Assembly: GCA_046328125.1 (NCBI GenBank)
Contig: JAXLXF010000012.1
Location: 62,001-126,000, forward strand
Length of the DNA stretch: 64,000 nt
Direction of reading: 5' to 3'
From: JADZEM01 sp046328125
GTDB lineage: Bacteria; Chloroflexota; UBA6077; JACCZL01
Shown here: piece after piece, positions 34,412 through 43,012 of the stretch
Layout: each line of letters begins with the position of its first letter
Position numbering within the stretch: position 1 is the stretch's first letter
Program-made: the position numbers and the translations under genes
The notes under the pieces: model-generated
Database searches by the model: none
What the model saw: only the letters and a program-made list of their open reading frames with translations
Told to the model about the DNA's origin: nothing

Positions 34412-35572
34412 ATGATCCGCGCACACGATCTAGACGGCCGCGCCGTCGTCGATCTCGAGACGGCGAAGAAGATTGGCTATGTGGACGAGATCTACCTGGA
34501 CCCACACGGTGGACGCATCACCGGCTATGGCGTGGCCGAAGGGTCCAAACTGACCGGTGGCGGCCAGAAGATCATGCTGCCGGCCGAGTCGGTCGAGAGC
34601 ATCGGCCCCGAAGCGATCATGGTGCGGGGCGGCGGCTCGTACGAGACGGACCGGGGCCGGATGGCCGGCGAGCCGCGCGACCACGACGCATTCCCACGCC
34701 TGTCGCACGTCAAAGGCCGGAAAGTCGTCAGCGAGGCCGGCAAGCTGCTCGGCACGATCGACGACATCCTGCTGGACGGGGCGGACGGTCGGATCGTGGG
34801 CTACGCGCTGAAAGACCCCAGCTGGACGGCTGGCCTGGACCACTTCCTGGGCAACGAGGACGAGCACCCTGACTACGTGCGCGGCGACACCGACCTGCGC
34901 CTCGGCGAGGATCTGGTGGTGGTCCCCGAGAGTGCCGTCGTACGAGGGCGATCCGAAGCACACGACAAGCCAATCGGCAGCCACACCGCACGACGGACAG
35001 ACGAGTATGAGACCGAGCGCACCCTGGATCGGGACACGACGCGCCCCGTCAGCCGCACCGTGATTCGCCCGACTGGCACCGGGACGGTCCACCCCGTCGA
35101 TCGGGATGCGACCCTCGACCGCGACACCACCCGCCCGCTCGACACAGCCACGACGCGCCCGTCTTCCCACTCCTCCGAGCACTGGGACGACGTGCGCTCC
35201 GACTTCCGTTCCCGCTGGGAGAGCAGGACGGCTGGGCGCGGCGGCCTCTGGGAGGAGCACGAGCCGAGCTATCGCTACGGCTGGGAGGCGGCCTCCTCGC
35301 CGACCTATCGCGGCAAGACCTGGGACGGCGCGCAGCCGGAGCTGCGGCGTGACTGGGAGACCCGCTACCACGACCGTCCCTGGGACCGCTTCATGGCCGC
35401 GATCCGCGAGGGCTGGGACGGCTTCACGGACCGCGACAAGAGCGACGTGGGCGGCTACAGCGACCACGACCGGGACGTGGACCGCGGCCCGGAGCGCGGG
35501 GAGTACCCGGCCATCGAGCGGCTCAGCGAGACACCCCCGACACCGCCCAGCTCCCGCCGACCGCTACTGTAG
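34412..35572 (+). CDS. PRC-barrel domain protein with Trp-rich C-terminal repeats
   Basis: A 386-residue protein. Two PRC-barrel domains occupy residues about 1-75 (IRAHDLDGRAVVDLETAKKI, GYVDEIYLDPHGGRITGYGV) and about 92-175 (LSHVKGRKVVSEAGKLLGTI, DDILLDGADGRIVGYAL). Residues about 180-245 are a charged linker with repeated LDRDTTRP. The C-terminal part has repeats built on W-DDVRSDFRSRWESR, YRYGWEAA, ELRRDWETRY and WDRFMAAIREGWDGF, a pattern seen in stress proteins of the YsnF/DUF2382 group. It probably acts in a cytoplasmic or membrane-proximal stress response together with the GlsB protein. Start at 34412 with aggag seven bases upstream. Confidence 0.82.
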   Translation: MIRAHDLDGRAVVDLETAKKIGYVDEIYLDPHGGRITGYGVAEGSKLTGGGQKIMLPAESVESIGPEAIMVRGGGSYETDRGRMAGEPRDHDAFPRLSHVKGRKVVSEAGKLLGTIDDILLDGADGRIVGYALKDPSWTAGLDHFLGNEDEHPDYVRGDTDLRLGEDLVVVPESAVVRGRSEAHDKPIGSHTARRTDEYETERTLDRDTTRPVSRTVIRPTGTGTVHPVDRDATLDRDTTRPLDTATTRPSSHSSEHWDDVRSDFRSRWESRTAGRGGLWEEHEPSYRYGWEAASSPTYRGKTWDGAQPELRRDWETRYHDRPWDRFMAAIREGWDGFTDRDKSDVGGYSDHDRDVDRGPERGEYPAIERLSETPPTPPSSRRPLL

Positions 35573-35590
35573 GCGCCCTCACCCCCAGCG

Positions 35591-35612
35591 GGGGCGCAAT
35601 TCATTGCGCCCC
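35591..35612. repeat. GCGC palindrome (22 bp)
   Basis: ggggcgcaat, tc, attgcgcccc: two perfect 10-bp arms. It lies between the ends of two convergent genes and could serve as a terminator. It is the same family as the elements at 27596, 43584, 44998, 52592 and 59639. It is preceded by ccctcacccccagcggggg. Confidence 0.85.
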
Positions 35613-35646
35613 GCTCCGTTGCGCCTGCTGGGCAGTGGGGCTTCTC

Positions 35647-36441
35647 TCAGCGGCGGCCGTCCGTCCCGCCGCGCGTCGTCAGGGTGACGCCGGCGTCCAC
35701 CAGCAGCACCTGGCCGGTGATCCAGCGGGATTCGTCGCTGGCCAGGAAGACCGCCGCCCAGCCAATGTCCCAGGCCGTGCCCTCTTCCTGGATCAGCCCG
35801 GCCTTCTCGCGCTCGGCGCGGCGCGCGGCGCTCATGTGGGATGCCGCCATCGGGGTCCAGACCATGCCCGGCGCGATGGCGTTGACCCGGATCCGCTTCT
35901 CGCCGAGGTCGCCGGCCAGGTTGATGGTCAGGCCGATCACCCCGGCCTTGCTGGTCTGGTAGGCCGGGATGCCGTAGTAGTGGCGCACGCTGGCCGTCGA
36001 GGCGGTGTTGATGATCGCGCCGCCGCCGGCCGCCTCCAGGTGCGGAATCGCCGCCTGCGTCGAGAAGACGATGCTCTTGAGGTTGACTGCCATCACCTGG
36101 TCCCACTGATCCTCGGTCACCTCGCGAATCGCCTGCCGGGAGCTGATGCCGACGTTGTTTTGCAGGATGTTGAGCCCGCCGTACCGCTCGATCGCCACGC
36201 CGACCATCCGCTCGCAGTCGCCCGGCTTCGTGACGTCGGCGGCCACGGCGACGGCGGTGCCGCCCTCAGCCTCGATCATGCTGACCGTTTCGGCTGCCCG
36301 GTCGATCACGTGATCCACACAGACGACCTTCGCACCCTCGCGCGCCATCAGCACCGCCGAGGCTTTCCCGTTGCCAATCCCCTCCGCTCGCGAGCCGGCC
36401 CCGGTGACCAACGCCACCTTCCCGGCCAGACGATCCACCAT
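35647..36441 (-). CDS. SDR family NAD(P)-dependent oxidoreductase
   Basis: A 264-residue classical short-chain dehydrogenase. It has the cofactor loop VALVTGAGSRAEGIGNGKAS (TGxxxGxG with a small insertion), the acidic segment KVVCVDHV suggesting NAD preference, ILQNNVGISSR (NNAG-type), the catalytic Ser in IINTASTASVRHY and Tyr/Lys in AYQTSKAG, and VNAIAPGMVWTPMAASHMSA. The C-terminus (SRWITGQVLLVDAGVTLTT) is typical. Substrate unknown. Start at 36441 with ggagga seven bases upstream. It follows the patatin gene by 86 bp on the same strand. Confidence 0.9.
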   Translation of the reverse strand: MVDRLAGKVALVTGAGSRAEGIGNGKASAVLMAREGAKVVCVDHVIDRAAETVSMIEAEGGTAVAVAADVTKPGDCERMVGVAIERYGGLNILQNNVGISSRQAIREVTEDQWDQVMAVNLKSIVFSTQAAIPHLEAAGGGAIINTASTASVRHYYGIPAYQTSKAGVIGLTINLAGDLGEKRIRVNAIAPGMVWTPMAASHMSAARRAEREKAGLIQEEGTAWDIGWAAVFLASDESRWITGQVLLVDAGVTLTTRGGTDGRR

Positions 36442-36527
36442 GAGCCGTCCTCCTCGATCTGCCGCGTCAGCGCGGGCGCCCCTGGCTCGGGGCGCCACCC
36501 ATGATAGACCGGCCGTGACTGCTGGGC

Positions 36528-37967
36528 TTACCACATGCCCGGCAGCTTCTCCAGCACCTTCGAGGTCATCACCTCGGTCACCACCTTCTCCGCGACGCCG
36601 AAGAACCCGCTGGGCAGATCCCAGGTCTTGACGATCGCCGAGATTCGCTCGGCGAGTGCCTCCTCGAACACCTCTTGAACCGAGCGGCCCCTGGCGTCAG
36701 CGCGGCTGCTCTTGACAGTGCGGAGGGATGCGTACTGCCGGATGTCCTGCTCGCCAGCATCCCTGTCCGGCTGGTAGTACGCCTCGTCCTGCTCGGCGTA
36801 GTCGGCGATCCCGAGGACCTGTTTCGCGGCCCGGCGGGCGTCGGCGGCGCCACGTCGGTAATCGTGCTCGCGGAAGCGCTTGTCCAGGAACGCCGAGAGC
36901 GCCTGGAAGTAGACGCAGCGCAGCGGCGGGTCGCCGACGCGCGGGATCACCAGTGCGAATCTGTCCAGCAGCTCGACGGGCGGGCGGTCCACGCCCGGCA
37001 GGGCGAAGGACAGGTCGTCGCCGCTCGTGGCCGCCAACGACGGCTCGAGGATCTCGCGGTCGAACTGGATCGTCCTGCTCTCGGTGTGCATGTCTCGCAC
37101 GACGTTGAGCAGCTGAGTCAGCGCGCCCGGGTACGCCGGGTCGTCGGCTGGCGGGGTCGTGTCGTTGCGCCACGGGTTGACCACCAGGATCTTGCGGTGC
37201 TCCAGCGGATCGGCGTCTTCCCGCTCCGCCTTCTGCTTGACGAAGTGCCAGGCCAGGTCGATCGGCAGGTTGTTGTAGGTGCCGCCGTCGTAGTACCAGA
37301 ACGTCCGCTCACCCTTGAAGCTCGGCGGCAGGACGTACTGGCCCGGGCCGTCCGCCTTGCGGGTCAACTGGACCATCGGGAAGATCAGCGGGAGCGCGGC
37401 GGACGCCTGCGCCACCATCGAGATCCGCTCCCAGATCGGATCGCGCGGCCCCACGCCGGCCCCGAGGCGGTACGACTCCTGCTCGGCGTGCCGATCCTGG
37501 ACGAACGTCTCCGGGGCGTTCGCGCTCGGCTGCCTGACCCGCGAGGCGTACGGCAGCGGCGTCGAGTTGGCGATCGTCATCGCGACGGTCAGGTCGTCCG
37601 CGCAAAACGCCGCCCGCGTGGCTGGCTTGTCGGCCGGCCAGTCGATCATGTCGCGGCCCATCTTGCGGATCTGGCCGGCGCTCAAGATCGAGAACGGATC
37701 GCCCTTCTTGATGTCCGGCGCCAGCAGCTCGACGATGTCAACTTCCTTGACCCACATGTCGTGGAGCATCGTCTCGCCGTTGCGGTACAGGAGACCTTGC
37801 GCGATGGCGGCGGCGTTCGTCGCGCCGGCCGAGGCGCCGACGATGACGTCGATCTCGTACGTGTCGCTGGCGGCGAACGCTCTGAGTATCTCGTCCAGCG
37901 CTCCGGCGATGTAGGCGCCCGCCGAGACACCGCCACTCAACACCAAGGCTACCCGTGTCTTCGTCAC
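36528..37967 (-). CDS. Patatin-like phospholipase
   Basis: A 479-residue patatin-like lipase. The oxyanion loop is LVLSGGVSAGAYIAGALDE, the nucleophile S46 lies in VIVGASAGATNAA (GxSxG), and the Asp of the dyad is D227 in YYDGGTYNNLP. The catalytic domain spans about residues 1-290; the C-terminal 190 residues are helical and of unknown role. Patatin-like enzymes hydrolyse membrane phospholipids; in several bacterial immune systems such lipases are the lethal effector. The start is GTG at 37967 with aggagg nine bases upstream. It is the fourth gene of the CHAT cassette, 196 bp behind the HEAAH gene, with a large hairpin element between them that may weaken co-transcription. Confidence 0.88.
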   Translation of the reverse strand: MTKTRVALVLSGGVSAGAYIAGALDEILRAFAASDTYEIDVIVGASAGATNAAAIAQGLLYRNGETMLHDMWVKEVDIVELLAPDIKKGDPFSILSAGQIRKMGRDMIDWPADKPATRAAFCADDLTVAMTIANSTPLPYASRVRQPSANAPETFVQDRHAEQESYRLGAGVGPRDPIWERISMVAQASAALPLIFPMVQLTRKADGPGQYVLPPSFKGERTFWYYDGGTYNNLPIDLAWHFVKQKAEREDADPLEHRKILVVNPWRNDTTPPADDPAYPGALTQLLNVVRDMHTESRTIQFDREILEPSLAATSGDDLSFALPGVDRPPVELLDRFALVIPRVGDPPLRCVYFQALSAFLDKRFREHDYRRGAADARRAAKQVLGIADYAEQDEAYYQPDRDAGEQDIRQYASLRTVKSSRADARGRSVQEVFEEALAERISAIVKTWDLPSGFFGVAEKVVTEVMTSKVLEKLPGMW

Positions 37968-38001
37968 CGCACTGCCTCCTCTGCTGACTACCCCTCACCC
38001 G

Positions 38002-38138
38002 CAATGCCGTTCCGGTCGCCGTCCGGCTGCTATTGGCGTGTCATCTGCACCGCGAGCGTCAGCGAGCCGGACCCGGGGCTCGAAGGTCCGCTCGCTGACG
38101 CTCGCGGTACGGAGGGCCACCCTGTCTGAACGGCATTG
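38002..38138. repeat. Nested inverted-repeat element between the HEAAH and patatin genes
   Basis: Outer arms caatgccgttc (38002-38012) and gaacggcattg (38128-38138) enclose perfect 18-bp inner arms (38049-38066 and 38091-38108), which in turn enclose cggacc/ggtccg. The inner part would form a very stable hairpin and could act as a terminator or attenuator after 38164. The layered symmetry resembles a small non-autonomous repeat. Confidence 0.75.
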
Positions 38139-38163
38139 TCCCTGTACCTCCCGACAGACCGCG

Positions 38164-39537
38164 TCATCTATCCTCCGCATTCACGACACTCGCCGAGAAG
38201 TCCAGCCTTGCGCTCAACTGGCGAAGGTACGCGATCCGGTTCGGCGTGGCGGCCAGGAACGTCTCGCCGGCCGCTTGCGGGATGAAGTCGAGGGCGCGCT
38301 GCTGGATCGTGGCGTAGCGGTCCGGGTCCGGTGGGCTGACCGACAGCACGGCCAGTTGCGCGGCGGACGGGATCAGCCGCCGCGCGACGTTCTTCGGGTT
38401 GGGGCGGTTCACCCCGATCCGGAAGAAGTCCGCCAGCTTCGCCGCCAGGTCCGCGCCGGTCCCCGCGTCCGGCACGAGCGCGCGGATCGGCCGGTCCCCG
38501 AGCGCCGTCAGTGGCCGGTCGAGCAGCAGCTTCGCCACCGTGGCGCAGCCGCTGGCGTACTCCGCCACGCCGTCCGGCACGACGTACGCGCCCCACTCTC
38601 GATCCAGCAGGTCGGCGGCCTCGGCGAACGGCTGACCGCCAACCTGCCGCAGCAGCGCCGCCAGCAGCGCGACCCGCACGAAGTCGTCCGGGTGCTTCAG
38701 CGTGGTGCGGACCGCGCTGGCGAGCGGCGCCCGCGCCAGCAGCATGTCCGCCATCGAGCGCGCGTAGCCCGGCCCGCCGAGCAGGACCGCCAGCGCATCG
38801 GCGAGCATCTCGACGGTCCACTGCCCCCACACTCTGGCCGAGCCCACCTTCAGGCCGGGCTGCGCTAGCTCTTGCTCGATCTTCGGGCGCAGCTCTGCCG
38901 ACAGCTTCAAGTCCTGGTCCACGTCGTGGGCGGCCTCGTGCTGGAGCGTGCAGAACAGCCAGATGCAGGCCAGGTGGTCGAACGGCAGGAAGATGACCGG
39001 GACCGGCAATTGCATGTCGCGGAACTGCTCGACGGCGGTCGAGAGCGCTTCGATGGTCAGCCCACGGTGGGCGGTAGCCGGCGACTCGACAGCCTCCAGG
39101 AACACCAGCGGCGGCTCCCGCAGGGCGTCTGATGCAATCAGCCCCCAGGCCACCGCCTGACTCCGACAGGTCACGTAGCAGTCGCTCGCCACGAAGTCGG
39201 CGGCGTCCAGCAGCGGCTTCAGCCGGGCGTCCTGCCGCTGCCCGATGACGACCCGGAACACGTTCCAGAGGGCGTTGACGCCGACGATGTCCGCACGAAT
39301 CGCCCGGTACCGATCGGCCAGCTCCACGGGCGTGGTGCCTGGCTGGAGAGCGTCCACCAGGGCCGTCTGCCGGTCGGTCAGCACCTCCATCATCTCTTTG
39401 AGCGCGCGGAACTGGCTGCGATGAATGCCGAGCCGATCCAGGTTCTGCTCGGCATCCGTCTTCCAGGCATCAACTTCCGCTGGGAGCAGCGCGATGCGGC
39501 GCTTCAGCTGCACGATCAGCCGCTCGGCGAGACTCAT
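38164..39537 (-). CDS. Metalloprotease-like protein with HEAAH motif, in the CHAT cassette
   Basis: A 457-residue protein, not recognised as a named family. Residues 200-204 are HEAAH (LQHEAAHDVDQDL), the HExxH zinc signature, with a plausible third ligand E243 in TVEMLADALA (E-xxx-D spacing 39 residues on, as in gluzincins). N-terminal helices (about 1-80) and a long helical C-terminus flank it; no signal peptide, so it acts in the cytoplasm. It may be a peptidase regulated by, or cleaved by, the neighbouring CHAT protease. It begins 37 bp after the CHAT gene. Start ATG 39537. Protease activity is inference from the motif. Confidence 0.65.
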   Translation of the reverse strand: MSLAERLIVQLKRRIALLPAEVDAWKTDAEQNLDRLGIHRSQFRALKEMMEVLTDRQTALVDALQPGTTPVELADRYRAIRADIVGVNALWNVFRVVIGQRQDARLKPLLDAADFVASDCYVTCRSQAVAWGLIASDALREPPLVFLEAVESPATAHRGLTIEALSTAVEQFRDMQLPVPVIFLPFDHLACIWLFCTLQHEAAHDVDQDLKLSAELRPKIEQELAQPGLKVGSARVWGQWTVEMLADALAVLLGGPGYARSMADMLLARAPLASAVRTTLKHPDDFVRVALLAALLRQVGGQPFAEAADLLDREWGAYVVPDGVAEYASGCATVAKLLLDRPLTALGDRPIRALVPDAGTGADLAAKLADFFRIGVNRPNPKNVARRLIPSAAQLAVLSVSPPDPDRYATIQQRALDFIPQAAGETFLAATPNRIAYLRQLSARLDFSASVVNAEDR

Positions 39538-39574
39538 CCCCCGACTCTCTCCCCTGATGTGACGCCGCTCCCCG

Positions 39575-41506
39575 CTACGGCGCCGGCACGATCACCGCGT
39601 TGTCGATCGGGTAGACCGGCCGGACCTGACTCATCGACAGGAAGTCCGCCCGCACCGTGTTGACGACCGGGAACTCCGGGCCGGCTCTCAGGTTCACCAG
39701 CAGCAGCGACTCCGGCAGGATGCCGCCGCCGTCTTCCTGGCTGCGCTGGATGCGGAAGCTCGTCGAGGTGGCGCTGACGCGGCCAGTCAGCAGCTGGAAC
39801 CCGGCCGCCGTCAGCGCGGGCGTCGGCTCCACCGAGTCGATCTTCAGGGCGTCCGAGCTGGAGACGACCCGCCCGTTCACCCAGTCCACGAACGCGGCTC
39901 CGTACAGGCGCACCGTCACGACCGCTGGCTGGTCGTGCTGGACCTCTACGCGCTCCGGCATCAAGACGACGCCGTCTGCCAGGCCGCGCTGCCGGAGCCG
40001 CTGCTCGCTCTGCTCCAGGATCTGGGTCGGGAACTGGAGGCTGTCCGCCGTCCGCATGCTGACCGGCTGCTGCACCAGCGCGTCCCAGGCGACGGTCCGG
40101 TAGAGGAGGTCACGCTCCTCGGTCGGGCTGGGGAGCCAGCCCGGCACGATCGTGTCCTGGGTCGGACCCGGCCCGGCGAGATTCCCCGAGCCGTCGCCCC
40201 CACTCGGGCCGACCGGGGCGACCGGCCCGGTCGAAGCGGCTGCCAGGCCGAACCCGTTCGTGGCGGCTGGCCTCGGCGCGGCCGTCACCGTCGCCCCGGC
40301 CGGCGGGCGGGTCATGAAGTCGAAGAACGGCTCCGGCGCCAGCGTCCGGAACACGACCGGCGCCGACCACTGTGGCGGGTGGACGGCCTCCTGGAACAGC
40401 GCCTCGCGGCCGGTCCGGACCGCCGCCTCGACGTTCCCAGGGTGGCGCTGGAGCAGCCCCTGGAAGAACCCCTCCAGGAAGGTCATGGCCGCGCTCGCTT
40501 CGAGGCGGTAGCGCATCCCCACCACCAGTTGAACGCCGGTGTCCGGGCTGTTCACCAGCGCCTGGGCGATGGCCTGACTGCCCCGCAGGCGCTGGAGCGC
40601 GAGCTTCTCCAGATACTGCTCCTTCTCGTTCGGCGTCTCGGCGGCGGTCAGGCAGCCGGTCAGCAGCACGACCGGCACCTTCGCGGGCAGGCTCTTGAAG
40701 ACGCCGTTCAACTGCGCCGCGTCCATCGGGTCGTGGTCGTCCGCGTTCTCGCCGCCGGCCTTCTCGAACAGGAGGGCGCTCGTCGGCTGGCTGCCCGGGA
40801 TCAGCTCCTCCAGGCTGCCGTGCCCCAGGTAGACCAGCACGTCGTACGGGACGGCCTGGAGCTGAGCGATGAACGCCTTCTTGGTGACGGCGCTGCCGCG
40901 CTGCCCGCCCACCAGCTCGTTGCTCAGCAGATCCACCTTCACGAGGTCCGGCCCGAGCTTCGCGCCGAGCTGCACGATGGCGTCTCGCAGCGGCGCCAGC
41001 TTCGGCACGGTCCCGGTCTGGTCGCCCGGGTTCGAGCGCACCAGCAGGATCCGGAGCGGCCAGCGTCGCTCGGTCGAGACCTGCTGGCCGTCCGGCAGGA
41101 CGTGGACGATCGAGGCGGCCTGGCCGTGCATCACCACGAACGAGGTGTTCGACTTGTAGAGGGCCAGCAGCTCGAACGGGATGTCCATCACCTGTGGCAT
41201 AGCGGCCGGCTCGGGCGCGATGGCGACCCGCACCGGGCCGTCTTTGATCAGCTCCAGGGCGCTCTCCACGTACGGGCCAAGATCGACGTCCAGCAGCCAG
41301 TCCGTGAGCTTGTCACGCACGTTGGACACGACCGCCACGGACGGACGCCCATTCTGGAGCTCTCGGATCTCGTCGGCGGTCAGCACGGCTGCCTTCCGCT
41401 TCTTCTTGAGGGCCGGGCCGGGCTGGTCTCGCCAGGGCGGCGTGACCAGCACTTCCAGACTCCTCGCGCCGCTGGACCGGAAGCTGACGACGATGTCTCG
41501 CTTCAT
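39575..41506 (-). CDS. CHAT domain protease (caspase-like), intact dyad
   Basis: A 643-residue protein. Residues about 90-400 form a CHAT (caspase HetF associated) domain: VMDIPFELLALYKSN, RILLVRSNPGD, the His motif YDVLVYLGHGSLEEL (H229) and the Cys motif VPVVLLTGCLTAAET (C285), then GVQLVVGMRYRLEASAAMTF and FFQGLLQRHPGNVEAAVRTG. Both catalytic residues are present. A Pro/Ala/Gly-rich linker (about 400-460) leads to a C-terminal beta-rich domain of unknown kind (residues 460-643). CHAT enzymes are cytoplasmic cysteine endopeptidases, e.g. in type III-E CRISPR and gasdermin systems. The ATG at 41506 overlaps the stop of the upstream degenerate CHAT gene (ATGA), so the two are translationally coupled. 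Confidence 0.88.
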   Translation of the reverse strand: MKRDIVVSFRSSGARSLEVLVTPPWRDQPGPALKKKRKAAVLTADEIRELQNGRPSVAVVSNVRDKLTDWLLDVDLGPYVESALELIKDGPVRVAIAPEPAAMPQVMDIPFELLALYKSNTSFVVMHGQAASIVHVLPDGQQVSTERRWPLRILLVRSNPGDQTGTVPKLAPLRDAIVQLGAKLGPDLVKVDLLSNELVGGQRGSAVTKKAFIAQLQAVPYDVLVYLGHGSLEELIPGSQPTSALLFEKAGGENADDHDPMDAAQLNGVFKSLPAKVPVVLLTGCLTAAETPNEKEQYLEKLALQRLRGSQAIAQALVNSPDTGVQLVVGMRYRLEASAAMTFLEGFFQGLLQRHPGNVEAAVRTGREALFQEAVHPPQWSAPVVFRTLAPEPFFDFMTRPPAGATVTAAPRPAATNGFGLAAASTGPVAPVGPSGGDGSGNLAGPGPTQDTIVPGWLPSPTEERDLLYRTVAWDALVQQPVSMRTADSLQFPTQILEQSEQRLRQRGLADGVVLMPERVEVQHDQPAVVTVRLYGAAFVDWVNGRVVSSSDALKIDSVEPTPALTAAGFQLLTGRVSATSTSFRIQRSQEDGGGILPESLLLVNLRAGPEFPVVNTVRADFLSMSQVRPVYPIDNAVIVPAP

Positions 41507-42849
41507 GCCTCCACGTCCTCCCGGCCGCCCTCCCAGTTCTGGAGCACGTCCTCCAGGTGGCTCTGGCGGCTGCTCTCGCGGGTGAACAGCTCGCTGCCGG
41601 AGATGCTGTCGTCGAGGTCGCCGAAGCTGGCGTCGATCAGCTGGAGGCGCTCGGCCAGGCTCCGGTTGACCTGGAGATCGGCGCTGAGCCGGTTGGGCTC
41701 GAGCTGCTTCACCTCCTCGGGGGCGGACGCCAGGAACTGCTGGCCGAGCCGGTGGCGCAGGAACAGCGCCATCGGCACCGTCGTCGAGGCCGTGTGGGCC
41801 TTCCGCTGCGCCTCCTCGATGCTGAGCGTCTCGGCAAGGGTGCGGTAGAACGTGCGCCAGAAGCGGCTGACCGCGTCGTCGTCGAGGTAGCCGAGCGGCG
41901 CGACGATCGACGGGAGCGCCTCGGGAGCGGCGCCCAGGTGGGTGAAGGCGCGGTACGGCGAGAGCACCTCGGCGACGGCGTGCGGGGCGCGCTTGACGGC
42001 GGGCCGAGGTGGCGAGGGCGCCTCGCGGGAGAGCTCGGTCAGCCCCAGAACCGTCACGCGGCTGCCGCGCAGCAGGCGGCTGAGATCGCGCGCCATCAGC
42101 CGGCTCTCCAGCGTGTCGCGCGGGATCAGGATCCCCTCGAAGGCCGGGGAGACGCTGCCGTCCGCGACCAGATGCACCAGCTCGAACCCGTCAGCCGCCG
42201 CCCGGCTGAGCGACTCGCGCGTCGAGCCGTCCATCACCTCCACGCGCAGGTGTCGGATGCGCTGGAGCGCCGTCTGGATCAACTCCGTGGCCGGTCCAGG
42301 CGTGCCGATCAATGCCAGCCGCAGGCGATTGCCGTCCAGCGGCACCGGCGGCAGGCTCTCGCCGGGCAGCCCGCGCACGACGTGGAACTGGATCGGCGAG
42401 CGCGCCATCGCGGACGCGGCGAACAGCTCCCAGGGCAGCTCGATCAGCTCCGGCACGTCGCTGTGCCACCAGATCCTGACCGGCCGGCTGAAGTCGGCCT
42501 CGCCTTCGAGCAGCGCCTGGAGGGCCGGCGAGACCAGATGGATGAATCGCCCACGCAGCGCCGTGCCCAGCTCCGCGAGCTCGTCCACCGTGCGCGGGAG
42601 GTCGCGGTAACGGCTCCAGCGGATCGTCATGTGCTCGACCGCGACGAGCGGCAGGCCGCCGACCCGGCCTGGCCGGCCCGCTGGCGGTGTGACGGGCTCG
42701 GTCCCCCACGGTCCGGCCACGCCCGTGTAGATCAGCACCGTGTACGGGCGTGCCTGGCCGTCCGCCGAGCCTCCGGTCGCGCCCGTTTCGTCCGGCGTGA
42801 AGAGCACGGCCACTTCGTCGTAGCGCGCGTCGCTCGGAGGCTGGCTCAT
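41503..42849 (-). CDS. CHAT-like protein with degenerate active site (pseudoprotease)
   Basis: A 448-residue protein with the CHAT backbone but without the dyad. IELPWELFAAS matches IPFELLALY of the downstream CHAT protein, and LRLALIGTPGPATELIQTAL follows as expected. At the His position the text is FELVHLVADGS (by-eye alignment places D230 where His should be), and at the Cys position VTVLGLTELS (T271 for Cys). The tail resembles the CHAT C-terminal helices (AVSRFWRTFYRTLAETLSIE). It could be a sensor, scaffold or inhibitor of the active protease, as pseudo-enzymes often are. First gene of the cassette; aggagg lies seven bases before the ATG at 42849. Confidence 0.75.
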   Translation of the reverse strand: MSQPPSDARYDEVAVLFTPDETGATGGSADGQARPYTVLIYTGVAGPWGTEPVTPPAGRPGRVGGLPLVAVEHMTIRWSRYRDLPRTVDELAELGTALRGRFIHLVSPALQALLEGEADFSRPVRIWWHSDVPELIELPWELFAASAMARSPIQFHVVRGLPGESLPPVPLDGNRLRLALIGTPGPATELIQTALQRIRHLRVEVMDGSTRESLSRAAADGFELVHLVADGSVSPAFEGILIPRDTLESRLMARDLSRLLRGSRVTVLGLTELSREAPSPPRPAVKRAPHAVAEVLSPYRAFTHLGAAPEALPSIVAPLGYLDDDAVSRFWRTFYRTLAETLSIEEAQRKAHTASTTVPMALFLRHRLGQQFLASAPEEVKQLEPNRLSADLQVNRSLAERLQLIDASFGDLDDSISGSELFTRESSRQSHLEDVLQNWEGGREDVEA

Positions 42850-43012
42850 GCGTGTCCTCCTGGGAGGGGTCCGTTCGAGAGGATAGAGCCACCTGAGCGG
42901 CTCGTCCGCGCACCAGTGCGCTGGTCGATGCGTGTGCCAGAATGCACGACCACTCTGCTCTGAGATGTGGCGATAAGCCTCCCGGATCGGGCAGGCCGGG
43001 CGGTTCTGGCGG

